Source of the DNA: Nemertoderma westbladi
Lineage: Eukaryota; Xenacoelomorpha; Nemertodermatida; Nemertodermatidae
Direction: 5' to 3'
Length of the DNA stretch: 63,718 nucleotides
NCBI GenBank assembly: GCA_032718475.1
Contig: JAUCBJ010006461.1
Coordinates: 1-63,718, forward strand
Part shown: positions 33,935 to 44,824 of the stretch, in pieces
How positions within the stretch are numbered: position 1 is the stretch's first letter
How the letters are laid out: the number at the start of each line of letters is the position of its first letter
The notes under the pieces: model-generated
What the model was told of the DNA's origin: nothing
The model's database searches: none
Seen by the model: only the letters and a program-made list of their open reading frames with translations
Translations under genes and position numbers: made by a program

Positions 33935-34430
33935 TAACTCTTACTCTCTCTCTAACTAACGGTACTACGTACCCTCTTACTACTCTCTAACTAACGGTAC
34001 TACGTACCCTCTTACTGCTCTCTAACTAACGGTACTACGTACCCTCTAACTCTCTAACTAACGGTACTACGTACCCTCTAACTCTCTAACTAACAGTACT
34101 ACGTACCCTCTTACTCTCTAACTAACGGTACTACGTACCCCCTAACTCTTTAACTAACAGTACTACGTACCCTCTAACTCTCTAACTAACGGTACTACGT
34201 ACCCTCTAACTCTCTAACTAACGTTACTACGTACCCTCTAACTCTCTAACTAACGGTACTACGTACCCTCTAACTCTCTAACTAACGGTACTACGTACCC
34301 TCTAACTCTCTAACTAACGGTACTACGTACCCTCTAACTCTCTAACTAACGGTACTACGTACCCTCTAACTCTCTAACTAACGGTACTACGTACCTCCTA
34401 ACTAACTAACTAACGGTACTACGTACCCTC
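33935..34430. repeat. 32-bp minisatellite in the BEL-A pol-ORF3 spacer
   Basis: About 15 copies of a 32-bp unit (TCTAACTAACGGTACTACGT followed by ACCCTCTAACTC), mostly near-identical, with slightly variable ends. The unit contains the near-palindrome GGTACTACGTACC. It separates pol from the third ORF. Confidence 0.9.
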
Positions 34431-35109
34431 TAACTGACTCCTAACTAACTAACTCTAATTTTTATTTGTTTTATTTTTATTTTATGTGTGGGAAGGGCGT
34501 CTCGCCCTCAATCCCACCCCCCTCAGTCCAAAACTTGGACGACTAAACTCCTCTCTAACTACAATCTAAGGTGCCCCTTCTAATAGACAGCATTTCCCTA
34601 CAGCTCTCCTGTAGGTTTTTCTGTCGTTCGCACCTATCTTTCCACCTATCCGCACTTCTACCGATCGGACTCTTCCGTCCTCATCGGAGTAAGTGCCTAC
34701 AACTCTCGCCAACCGCCACTGGTTGTTGATGATAGTATCATCCGTAACGATTACGAGATCTCCCTCTCTTAACTCCCTATTCGGCTTCCTCCACTTGCTT
34801 CTTTTATGTAGCGTGGGTAGGTATTCCTCGACCCACCTCCTCCAATACTCTGCGCTAATTGCTTTAGCGACTTTCCCACTTTGGCGGGAGTGTATGTCGT
34901 CTGGATCTACACCCCGCATATCGATGGTCGCTGGCCTTTCCATTAGAAAATGGCTTGGCGTCAGCACATCTAATGACTCAGGGTCATCATTCTCCGGGTA
35001 TAGCGGTCTGCTATTAATGATACCCTCACACTTCGCAAGTACTGTTCTCAGGACGTCCTCTGTGACCATATGGGTGTTCATTAATTTCGTCATGAGACGC
35101 TTTGAACTG

Positions 35110-35627
35110 TCACCCAGAGTCACCTAGAATTAATCGGAAACTTAAGGTCCGATTATTTAGAGCAGCAGTAGTTCCAGTACTCTCTATGGGAGTCCATGCT
35201 GGGCTCTAACTGCTGAGGACACCAAATCTCTGGATGGCACATTCACAAGAATGCTACGCCGGGTACATTGTGTCAAGTACAATGCACACATCTCCAACCA
35301 GACACTATATAACATTGGAGGTGTCTCATTGGTTCCCCCAAGCTTGACACTAGAACAAAATCGCCTCCGCTTTGCAGGACATTGCTTTCGCCGTGAGGAA
35401 GAGCCAGTGCATAATCTTGTACTTTGGCAGCCTCATGGAGTGAATAAGCATGGTGGACAGCCTATGACTTTCTTGAGACGCATCTTAAAGGACACTGGCC
35501 TTAAAGATGCGGATGATCTAGCAAATGTCATGGGTGATAGGGAGTTGTGGCGGTGCAATTTTGTTGACAAGCCGGCACAGCATTCTTAAAAATGCAGCTG
35601 CAATGCAGCATGCCGATCATAGTAGTA
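35110..35627 (+). mobile_element. RTE-like LINE, 5'-truncated copy inside BEL-A pol (copy 5)
   Basis: The LINE 3' portion (from GAATTAATCGGAAACTTAAG to the TAG tail) interrupts the BEL-A pol frame. The 38 bp at 35072-35109 are repeated exactly at 35628-35665, an unusually long target-site duplication that proves insertion into BEL-A. A few bases at 35110-35117 (TCACCCAG) match neither element and look like 5'-junction filler. It is the innermost level of the nest. Confidence 0.93.
35251..35589 (+). pseudogene. RTE-like LINE ORF, C-terminal fragment
   Basis: 112 codons identical in frame and nearly in sequence to the C-terminal end of the 49272-52232 ORF, from MLRRVHCVKYNAH to DKPAQHS. It includes the RFAGHCFRR...HGGQPMTFLRR region found after RT in RTE-like elements. 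It lacks RT and endonuclease and is only part of the inserted fragment. Confidence 0.88.
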
Positions 35628-38600
35628 GGGTGTTCATTAATTTCGTCATGAGACGCTTTGAACTGCCCACCAGTCTCTCGACGCATCCTAGTGTATGTGG
35701 TGCATACGGCGTCCTTCTCTCCCACTTTACTTGTCGTCGTCTCATGGCTGCCCTGACTTCCTCCCCTTCCAAGATGTCCAAGGCCTCTGCCATCTCGTTC
35801 TCTGCCCCCACAAAATTGGTGCCGTTGTCGCTGTATATCACTGCGATCGTCCCACCTTTGCGGTCTCTAAACCTTTCTAAAGCATTAATGAATGCTGATG
35901 CGGTTGCATCTTGGGCGAGTTCTATCCCTACCGCCCGCGTGTTGTTACATACGAAGATAATGCCGTAGCGTTTCTCCGTGTGTCGCATCACTTTGATCTT
36001 TATCGGCCCGAACATGTCCACACCGCAATGCGTAAATGGCGGGTCGTGCTGTCTTACCCTACTCGCCGGTAGTGGCGCCATCTCCTGTATGGCTCGCTCC
36101 TTCTTCGCTCGTCGGCAGGTCTGGCACTGCCCCACTACCGCTTTTACCTTCTTCCTCAACTGTTTGACTCAATAGGTCCTCCTTATCTCCGTGAGGGTTC
36201 GGTTGGTGCCCCCATGCAATATCGACTTGTGGGAGTCCCAGATAATCTGGTGGACTATTGGCGATCCTGTAGGGATGATGATGGGCTTCGGTGGTACGAT
36301 GATACTATTGTTGTAACCCACCCTAGAGTTCATTACTAGAATCCCATCATCATTAAGTTGTGGTGACAGCGTGATCAGCTCGCTGTCCCGTCGAAGATGC
36401 TGTTGCTTGCCGACGCGTTCCACCTCGTCGCCATAGTTCTTCCGTTGTTCATAGCGGATGACTGCTTTGGCCGCTCCTTCCAGATCTATCGTTGTCCCGA
36501 TCTTCTTGCCTCTGCCAACTCCCGCGAGGAAATTCCCGAAGGCTCTCCAGTACGCCACTAATTTCTTGGTCTTATACCAACTAGAGCTGTAGCTGAGGAG
36601 TTTATCTGTCGGGTTATCGCATAGTTCTTGTTTTGGTTGCACGTCCCTGATCTCCCTCACCATCTGGGAGTATATCTCTTCTCCCTCTGAATCTCCTTCT
36701 TCTTCCTCTGACACTACTTCTGAGCCCGGGTCCACCTTTCTCATCGGCGGCCAGGCCTCCTTATCGCTCAGAAATTGTGGCCCATGTTGCCATAATACTT
36801 CCTTCTTCAAGAAAGTGTGGCGTGCCACACCCCTCGACAACAAGTCCGCTGGGTTCTCGTCCGTTGGGCAGTAGTGCCACCTTTCCAGTTCTGTGGTCGC
36901 CCTTATTTCGTCCACTCTATTTGCGACGAATATTGGGTATCGCGTTTTCTCGTTATGTAGCCAGCCAAGTACTACCATGGAATCCGTCCAGTAGTGTGTC
37001 TCCACTATGTTTGGTATTGTATCCATTAGGTAGGTCGTGGCCCTAACTCCTAGTCTCGCAGCTGTCAATTCTAGTTTGGGAACCGATGCCGAATCTGGTG
37101 GTGTTGACTTTGCCTTGCTGAAGGCGAGTCTGGGTTTATGAGCCCCCTCTCGTTGTACTAAATAGAGTGCTGCTCCGTATGCCTCTAATGACGCATCGGA
37201 GAACATGTGTAGGTCCAGGCTCGTCATGTTCCCATCCAGGAAATACACTCGCAGCATGCTGTATGTTCCCATCTGCTCCAGGCTCTCCGTCCACTTATGC
37301 CACTGCTTTCTAATCTCTTCCGGGACCTCTGCGTCCCACTCGTCCTTTAATTTGTATACTCTCTTGAGTATTTGTTTTCCCGTGACTAGTAATGGGGATG
37401 CTAGGCCTAGGGGATCGTATATCCTTGCTATGTACGACACATAGCCTCTCTTTGTGTGGATGTCTGCGCCTTCCTGGCTCAGCTGGTACTTCAGTTCGTC
37501 TGTCTCTCTGTTCCACACGATTCCCAGTGCCTTCTGTTGAGACTCTATCCTCTTGTTTGCCATGTCCTGCCCCTTGGCTGTTGTGGGATTGTCCATGGTT
37601 GATTCAGGTCTCCTATTTTCTATCGCCTTGATAAATTCCTCAGAACTGGATTGGAATTTGGTTAGGTTAAAGCCGGATCCCTTAAGGATGTCGCGAACCT
37701 CGCGCCCTGTGTCCAGCAGCTCCTTAACCGTATTTCCAGACTCCAGCCCGTCGTCTACGTAGAAGCCGCGTCGAATCATATCGACGGCCCTAGTGCTGTA
37801 TTTATCCTCCTTTCCCTTCACTATATCTCTTACGGCCATAGTCGTTGTAAATGAAGACGACTTGGCTCCCATGTTCTGTACTATCATCTTATACATTGGT
37901 ATGGTCGACGGTTCCTCATCGCCGTCGTACCATAGGAAGCGTTGACTGTCGCTATCCTCTTCCGTCACACGGACTTGGTTGAACATGCCTTCTATGTCAC
38001 AGGTGAAGGCGTGTTTCCCATTTCTAAACCTAAGTAGGACCTCTATCCCTGAGTTGTAAATGTTGGGACCCTCTAGCAGATAGTCGTTTAGACACTTCCC
38101 GTTGGTCTTTGCCGACGCGTCCACTACCATCCGTAGTTTACCTTTCTTTGGATCTAAGGCCACGTGGAGTGGCAGGTAGTAGGTCCTATCCGTGTTTGGT
38201 TCGTCGACCAGTAACTCCACGGCTCATCCTTTCTCAACGTACTTCTTGATTGTCTTGTGAATATACTCATTTTTCTCGTGGCTCCGTTTTAACGTCTGCT
38301 TTAATTTGCGAAGCCTCGTAAGTACCATCCCTTTGTTGTCGGGTAACGGTAGCTTCGGTAGCTTCCATACCATCCCTATGGTGTATCGCCCCTCATCGCA
38401 TGTCATCGATTCCTCCAGACTTTGTAAAGCCTGCTTGTCTTCTACCGAGGTCCCGACCCCGGCCTCCTTTAGTCCCTCGAAATCTTGCCTGAGCAGTCTC
38501 TCAAGCTGCTCCTCTGCTCTCTCGTCACCCATTTCCTGCATGGTTCCCGCGAACATGCATCCTGATGTCTCCGACATCCTAAATGGTATCCTGCTCTTGA

Positions 38601-40440
38601 TTGGGCCACTCAGCGTCCACCCGAATGGTGTCAGTATCGCCACCGGGTCACACTGTTTGTCTTCGCCGAAGACCGTTTGCATTCTTTCGTGGGCCGTTGG
38701 GCAGTCCATTCCTACTATGATGGATACCTTCCTAACGTCCACTTCTGGGATTGAGAAGTCAATGTTGTCCAGAAATTTATATTGCTCGACCTCGATGTTG
38801 GTTGGCCGCCTGGCATTGATATTGATTGACTCTATCACTTGGATGGGGTCGATGGTTACCCCATAGTCGCATCCCGGTGCCACTGCTGCAATTGCGCACC
38901 GTCCGGTCCTCATCTCCAGGACCTCGTCTTTGCTAGAGATTGTTGTTACCGCCATTCTGCTTGGCCTCGTTCTCAATCCTATCTCTTCGGCCACCCATTC
39001 CTCGACTAACGTGAAGGCAGCTCCACTATCAACCAGCATCAGTGTGGTTACTGATCGATTGCCTTCTCCAATCACTCGTACTGGTACTACCCCAAGTAGC
39101 ACCGTTCCTCTCTTCTTCGCCCCTACTGTGCTCGTTGCCATCGTTTGGCCTTTCCTTTGACCGAACTTGACCGGCGTCTCCTTGCATTGCCTAGCTCTGT
39201 GTCCACTCATCACACATCGCGAGCAGATCTCATTTCTCGCCGCATATTCTACCTGATCTTCTCTGGGTAGCGCTTGCCAGTACCTGCAGTTCATGGTTTG
39301 ATGAAGCGCATTTGTATGTAGCTGGCATTTGCTGTTTTGGTTGTAGCCGTCCTTATGCAGTGCATCGCGTATCGCAGCTGTGTTTGTACCAAAGTCCCTA
39401 CTATTCTTGTTGTTTGGGTTCGGCCTACTGGACGTACTGGGGTTATATTTATTTGTGTTGTTATTTTTCCCCTGTCCGTACCATGGTGTGGTCTTACCTT
39501 CGGCTACCTGTGGACTTGCAGTCCCCTGCGTCGCTGCGTATGGCAGTGATTGCCTGAGCTTTGGTAATGCGTTTGACGTGTTGTGTTCTGGTTTCGATCT
39601 ATGGTAATCCGTTTTCGGTCCCTTTCCCAGGCTATCTTCACTATAGACTGGGTCGGTTATTAGTTCAGCTTCGTAGTTTAAGAAGTTTGACATTTCTTCT
39701 AAACCCGGTTCCGCACCCTTTCTATCTCGAGTGGAGAAGGCGATTTTCCTCCACTTGTTGCGCAGCCAGATCGGTAGTGCCTGCGCTATCGTGGTGATGT
39801 TATTGGACGCGTTGAGCTCGTATGGCGCGTCTAGCGTCTTTAGCACGATTAGCGCCTTTTCGACTTTGTTAGCGAACGTCTTAATGCTAACGGGATTATC
39901 CTGCAGGCCACCCGATGTTATGCCTCTCAGGGTTTGCCTGATGATCTTGGCCGGGTGCCCGTATTCCCTGTCCAGTGCCCGCCATGCCGTCGTGAAGCCG
40001 CCCTCTATGCCTTGGTATTGCCTCACGATGTCGTATGCTGGGCCTCCTGTGTATACTTGCAGATATTTAAGGCACTCCGCTCTAAGTTCTTTGTCAGTAT
40101 TTCGTTACTATACATGCGCCGAAACTGTAGATATTCTTCCGGCCTACTCCCATCGAATTTGAATGGTTCCACGGGTGGTAACTCGATCCTCGTTTTCAAC
40201 GCATCGATCAACGTGGCCATCCCCATCGCCTGCGCTTCCAATGGGTTCGATGGATGTTGTATAGTTTCTCCTGTTTGGTGCGATCCGTCCGTCCTATTTC
40301 CTGCTTTCCTTTGACTCGGGTATGTCATTGGGGGTAGCGGCCCCCTCCATATTTCTGTGTCGCATGACCTATTTTCATCCAAGGGGTTCGTTGCTCTCGT
40401 TCCTATTGGGGTATATTGTTGATATTGTGATGGGGGAATG

Positions 40441-41375
40441 TCACCCTGCCCCCCCCCCCCCCCCCCCCCCCACCGGTACGTTTGGTACTGGGGTTGATGT
40501 TAATATATTGGGGCCCATGCACCTATCCGCAATAATTCTCCCCTCCCCTGGATATATGTTATGTCCCTGCATGCTGTAGTCATACTGCTGCACTGGTACC
40601 GGTATAGGCCTATCAGCTTCTGGCCTACCCTCCGGTATGTATTCCGCGACTTCCGGGTTTAATCCCGTCGTCCGCGCTATCCTATCGCCTACGTTGCCTC
40701 TGTCAGCATGGCCTATGGTATGTGCAGTAAGGCCTACAGTATACCCTACAGTCTGCATGTGTCGCTCGGGATCGAAGTTTATTCTTCTCGAGTAATCCTC
40801 CCCGCGGCTACAGTATTCTCGATCGGCAGGTATATCCCGCCGGAGAGCTTCTCTTCGACCCCCTCTACTGCTCTCGTCTTCGTACCGGTACATCGCGTAC
40901 CCCTCCATCGGCGCGTAATGCGCCTCGCCAGGTCGCATCTCTCCGGGGCAATGGCAATCTCCCGAAGTTCGACCCCACTGACTCTCCGTTCTCATCTCGA
41001 CTACCGACGGCTCACTATCCGTCCTCGCTCTCCTGTCGTTCGCGGCGACACTTCTTCTATTCTCTTCTCTTCTTTTCTTCGTAGTGCAGTATTCCCGCTC
41101 GTGAGATCTCTCGTCGACCTCCCGGTTAAACTCCACTGTTCTTCTTCCCTCTTCTGATCGGGCTCGACGCTTCGTCCGCCCTCTCACGACGTCAACCTGT
41201 CTCTCTCTTCTCGGTCGCACGCCGTTGGGGATACTCGCAATCCCCCTATCACTCTCCGTCGCCGGGTGTTGCGGTTTACCTATTTCGGCCCGCGCATTAT
41301 CCGTTGACGCCTGTGGGGCACTCTCTGCCCCCCCCCCCCTTTCGCCGCTAACTCGCTGTTGTGGGGTTCCTGTAG
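40441..41375 (-). CDS. gag: BEL-A gag, distal segment (between poly-G runs)
   Basis: About 300 codons lie between poly-G runs at 41376-41394 and 40449-40471 (shown as C on +). The protein is Arg/Glu-rich and hydrophilic, with GERGGGAES near its start and several Tyr-Arg-Arg motifs, and ends at a Gly-rich VPNVPVGGGG before pol. I recognise no domain. BEL-B has the same segment at 23926-24860, in pieces, flanked by the same G runs, so it is a real part of gag. Its frame differs from the preceding segment across the G run. Confidence 0.6.
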
Positions 41376-41966
41376 CCCCCCCCCCCCCCCCCCCACTCGC
41401 CACATCTAACTTCGCTATCTCTCACCCTGCTGCTATATCCCTCTCTAGTCGACACATCAACCCTACCGCGGCTGGGTCCATTCACCCCCGCCTCTCCCTC
41501 TGCTATCGTGTGGCCTACCAGGCCCTCTACTCCCTGCCTACCAACTACGTGGCCTACCAGGCCCTCTCCGGGTTGGCTCAACCCCGCCACTTCCGGCCTG
41601 CCAATTGTACGGCCTACCAGGCCCCCACCTGCCGGGCCATATACGCCCGACGTGTTCACGTTAATAGCACCCATATTGGAAACGGAATTATTTTGTTCGT
41701 TCGAAATAAAATCATTTGAATTATTTTGCGCGACTACGCTATTTGAATTATTTTGTAAATTCGGGTTTGGATCGTTATTTAAATTATTTGGATTATTTTG
41801 CGTAACTACGTTATTTGAATTATTTCCTACATTAATATTAGAATCGTTCTGATTTAAATTTAAATTACTACCACTAGGTAAAGTATTTCCTGCAATAAAG
41901 GTTTGGTTAGAGTTATCCAATACGGTACTATTAATATTAACGACGTCTACTGTAGCATTATTATTA
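41376..41966 (-). CDS. gag: BEL-A gag, Asn-rich low-complexity segment
   Basis: Between poly-G runs 41967-41985 and 41376-41394 the open frame encodes an Asn-rich stretch (for example NNSNNVVTQNNPNNLNN) followed by repeated GLVGH(V/T)-type units. BEL-B has the equivalent at 23423-23910, also Asn-rich but divergent, with GHAVAQGEAGV units. In BEL-B this segment is in frame with the preceding coiled coil across the G run; in BEL-A the run length puts it out of frame. The segment is probably disordered; function unknown. Confidence 0.6.
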
Positions 41967-43575
41967 CCCCCCCCCCCCCCCCCCCGCCCGTACGGTCACA
42001 CCAGTTCTGGGTCTGTCGTGCGGTCCCTGTAAGTGGGGTATTAATAAATGTATCCACGGCCCCTGGCTCCCCGAAAACACTCGAGCCAGCCCCGCTCTCA
42101 GACGCCCCCATCCGCGCCAGTTCCAGTTCGCGCGTGTGTCTAGCTTTGTACTCTGTAAGCTCACCTTGGCATTTCTCTAGTTCTTTTCGCTCACACTCCT
42201 CTCTTGCTATTCTCTCCTGACACTCCCGTGCGTTCTGCTCGGCCAATTCCAACTCTCTCCTAGCTCCCTCCCTTTGTCTCGCCTCACGCTCTTTGCGTTC
42301 ACCCTCCTCTCTCGCCTCACGTTCTTTGCGCTCATTTTCCTCTCTCGCCTCACGTTCCTTGCGTTCACTTTCCTCTCTCGCCTCATGTTCCTTGCGTTCA
42401 CTTTCCTCTCTCGCCTCACGTTCCTTGCGTTCACTTTCCTCTCTCGCTACACGTTCCTTACGTTCCGCCTCACGCTCTTCTTGTTCCTTCCTCCCTATTT
42501 CCTCACACTCCATAAGGCTTCTCGCGGCCCTTTCGGCCCTCTCTCCGGTTTCTTTAATCATTGCCATTTCCCTCTCTAGCAACATTCTCCCCTCCTCTAA
42601 CCGTCTATCCACTTCCCTCTGACCTTGCGCTATCAGGTCGAGATGGTACGTGGCATTTATCTCTCTCACCCGTCTTTCTTTTACGGAGGATGTAGCAGAC
42701 TTATCGGTTGCGACGGATTCCCTCCGCCTTCCCGTCCTACTAACTTTCCCCCGCCTCCCGGAACTTCCTCTGACCGACGAGGCCGAATCCTCGGGGTTAA
42801 CCTCGGATTCGCTCTCCTCAGGTCTCCTCCAACCCACTGATTTTATACCCTGGGCATCGACTAAGTATGGCCCTATGTACACTGCACTAGGTTGCATACC
42901 CCTACACCGCCATAAGTCACACAGTTCCTCGGCAACCCCTCTCGCTCTCTCCTTAGCCAGTTCTCTCTGCCCGAAGCGCATTAGATAACTAAAATGTCTA
43001 TCCGACTCACCTAGTCCTGTTGTCAACTTTACCTCATCTATCTTCGCCCCCTCCTTGGCCTCCCTTAGTAGTTTCCGGGTCGCGTTGTAGGCCCGTCGAA
43101 GTCGATCAGAAACCCCGACGTCCTCGTTGCCGACCTCTCTTCCGTCTCTCCGGGTCCGACGTCGTACCGGCGGCCCCACCGTCGCCGTTTCGGTGGGCCG
43201 TTCGTCGCCCTCGGCCTGTAGCTGGCCGGCGACATCGGTACCGACATCTCCTCCATCTCTCCGGGTCCGACGTCGTACCGTCGGCCCCACCGTCGCCGTT
43301 TCGGTGGGCCGTTCGTCGCCCTCGGTCTGTGGCTGACCGGCGACATCGGTACGTCGACCGACGTGTGTCGACTCGTCTCCTTCTCCCTCCATCTCGCTCT
43401 CTCCTTCTCTCGGCTCGACCTCTGGCTCCAGACGGCCCCCCTCATCCTGAACTGCCGGATGACCCGTTACCGATGGGTCCGGCGTCGTGGGCCTATACCG
43501 TCTGGTCGCGGCCTCGCGGATCGTTAGATCGTCGTCCGGGGTCCGCGTCGGTGTCGTCTCTCCTGACTGACTCAT
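41947..43575 (-). CDS. gag: BEL-A gag, N-terminal segment with long coiled coil
   Basis: A 542-codon ORF starting at the ATG at 43575, about 67 bases after the 5' LTR. The N-terminus is Arg/Thr/Pro-rich and holds a direct duplication (GDERPTETATVGP twice, about 43130-43370). A conserved middle follows, shared with BEL-B (YIGPYLVDA, ESVATDKSATSS). Residues roughly 330-470 are Glu/Arg/Lys-rich 11-residue repeats (ERKEREAREES) that should form a long coiled coil. The frame ends just past the first poly-G run (RTGGGGG). Position and layout make it gag, but no standard capsid motif is visible. Confidence 0.7.
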   Translation of the reverse strand: MSQSGETTPTRTPDDDLTIREAATRRYRPTTPDPSVTGHPAVQDEGGRLEPEVEPREGESEMEGEGDESTHVGRRTDVAGQPQTEGDERPTETATVGPTVRRRTRRDGGDVGTDVAGQLQAEGDERPTETATVGPPVRRRTRRDGREVGNEDVGVSDRLRRAYNATRKLLREAKEGAKIDEVKLTTGLGESDRHFSYLMRFGQRELAKERARGVAEELCDLWRCRGMQPSAVYIGPYLVDAQGIKSVGWRRPEESESEVNPEDSASSVRGSSGRRGKVSRTGRRRESVATDKSATSSVKERRVREINATYHLDLIAQGQREVDRRLEEGRMLLEREMAMIKETGERAERAARSLMECEEIGRKEQEEREAERKERVAREESERKEREAREESERKEHEAREESERKEREAREENERKEREAREEGERKEREARQREGARRELELAEQNARECQERIAREECERKELEKCQGELTEYKARHTRELELARMGASESGAGSSVFGEPGAVDTFINTPLTGTARQTQNWCDRTGGGGGGGVIIMLQ

Positions 43576-43642
43576 CTCGCTGGGATGTGGTGTTTGTTGA
43601 GATAACTGAGTCTAACTAGGGCGGCAGCTCTGTTTCAATTAC

Positions 43643-44186
43643 TGTGACAGGATCCACGGAGGATCCCGGTTTATCCGGTTTATCGATTTACGCGTCCCCG
43701 CCGTGTGTGAAAGGTAAAAGAGTTTGCGTTATTCGTCGTGTATAATATTCGGGTATATAGATATAGATAGTGAATGATAACTGGTAATATAGAGTTGTAT
43801 GTGGAAGGCGGGAAACGGTAATTGAAGTCCCGGTACTTCCCTAGCTAAGTTAACCTAACTAACACCAATAACATACTGAGATAACTGAATGAAATGATTA
43901 CTGTCAACTGGTTATATTGCACGGGTTGGCCTTGTTACTGTACCTATTCGATGCCCCCCCCCCCCCCCTGATTGGCTAATATCCTTGTTGGCGCCCTTTG
44001 GAGTGTTCCCGTTCACTCCAGCCATTCTCTCTCTGTTAGGGGTTTGGCCCCTGACCCTCATTGTGCGTTTCTCCTTCCCACTTTGTTGGGGTGACACGAG
44101 TTATTGATTGCCCAATCTCGTGGCCCCCAATATTGCTTAATGATTGACTTTATGGGTTCGTGTTAGCGGAATTGAATAAGCTAACA
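43643..44186 (-). repeat. BEL-A 5' LTR
   Basis: 544 bp, the partner of 29593-30131. It differs from it mainly in a short patch after TTATCCGGTTT and in the length of a C run near 43953-43969. The flanking ACCGT (44187-44191) is the right-hand target-site copy. Confidence 0.93.
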
Positions 44187-44191
44187 ACCGT

Positions 44192-44776
44192 AGAAGTTAG
44201 AAGTTGTGGGCACTGAGGGTGCCACATAAGAAAGGAAAGGGTATGTTATGTATGTATACCATAGAAGTAGTAGTAGGGTACATAGTATTGGAGAAGTTGT
44301 GGGCATTTAGAGCGCCACGAAGAGAAGAGGGGGGCACGTGGGTACAGCAGGACAGACCGTGTAGGCCGCACGAGACAGACTACTGTACCGCACAGCCCAT
44401 AGTGTAAGCATAGGTTATTTGTTACAGGGCCAGCAAGTTGTCTGGTAAGAAGCTAGCATAGTAAAATTATAGCTAGTCTTCCCTGTATACAAAGTAGAGG
44501 GGTTATCTAAGTTAAATAACCTGCTGACAATCGTTAATAGCACAGGGAGAGGGAAGAATAAATAATATTAGGAATAAAATTAATAAATTATAGCAACTGG
44601 AGGGAGGGAGTTCTAGAATCATAATTAAAGTAACTGACAAAATTACACAAATTCAGAAAAATTGGCACTTTGGGGGGTATCTTTGGAAAATATATGAAAG
44701 AAACTACAATTTAGGAGGTAGGCCGTCACTGAACGGAACACAGACCACCTTGTTTAACAGCACTCATCCAAATTGA
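44192..44776 (+). repeat. BEL-B pol-ORF3 spacer, right half
   Basis: Continues the interrupted spacer: GTGGGCACTGAGGGTGCCAC occurs at 44208-44227 as it does, with the same sequence, near 29457-29476. Repeated ACCATAG...GTAGTAGGGTA units follow, then AT-rich sequence with no ORF. Confidence 0.65.
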
Positions 44777-44824
44777 GCCTTGGTAAGGCCCCACCAATTC
44801 GGTGAGCGCGCGGGAAATTTCGTG

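Larger units (their letters stand above)
34566..40382 (-). pseudogene. pol: BEL-A pol (near-complete; two nonsense codons, one frameshift, one LINE insertion)
   Basis: Order on the element strand: DUF1759-like region (40190-39500), CCHC knuckle CSRCVMSGHRARQC (about 39182-39224), DUF1758-type aspartic protease (LVDSGAAFTLVEEWV near 39000-39045), reverse transcriptase (YVDD at about 37751-37762), RNase H (Peptidase_A17/Pao type, 37220-36850), H2C2 zinc and DDE integrase (VDMFGP, SDNGTNFVGA, GCVERLV; 36240-35670), DUF5641-like C-terminus (35109-34570). Lesions: a frameshift near 40085, TGG-to-TGA at 38224-38226 and again near 36169 (both Trp in BEL-B), and the LINE at 35110-35627 just after the integrase catalytic Glu. 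Few lesions fit a recent copy. Confidence 0.9.
29593..44186 (-). mobile_element. BEL/Pao LTR retrotransposon BEL-A (-), nested in BEL-B
   Basis: A 14.6-kb element bounded by LTRs 29593-30131 and 43643-44186, with a perfect 5-bp duplication ACCGT at 29588-29592 and 44187-44191. Reading from right to left: 5' LTR, gag, pol, tandem-repeat spacer, third ORF, 3' UTR, polypurine tract, 3' LTR. The LTRs look nearly identical, with a few changes near the sequence after TTATCCGGTTT and in a C run, so insertion is recent. Removing the 518-bp LINE fragment and its duplicate target leaves about 14.0 kb, long for BEL/Pao; the third ORF and spacer account for the excess. Confidence 0.95.

Noticed and set aside
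33935-34430. Regular 32-bp repeats that resemble a CRISPR array
   Set aside because: The repeats are head-to-tail without unique spacers, inside a eukaryotic retrotransposon. It is a minisatellite.
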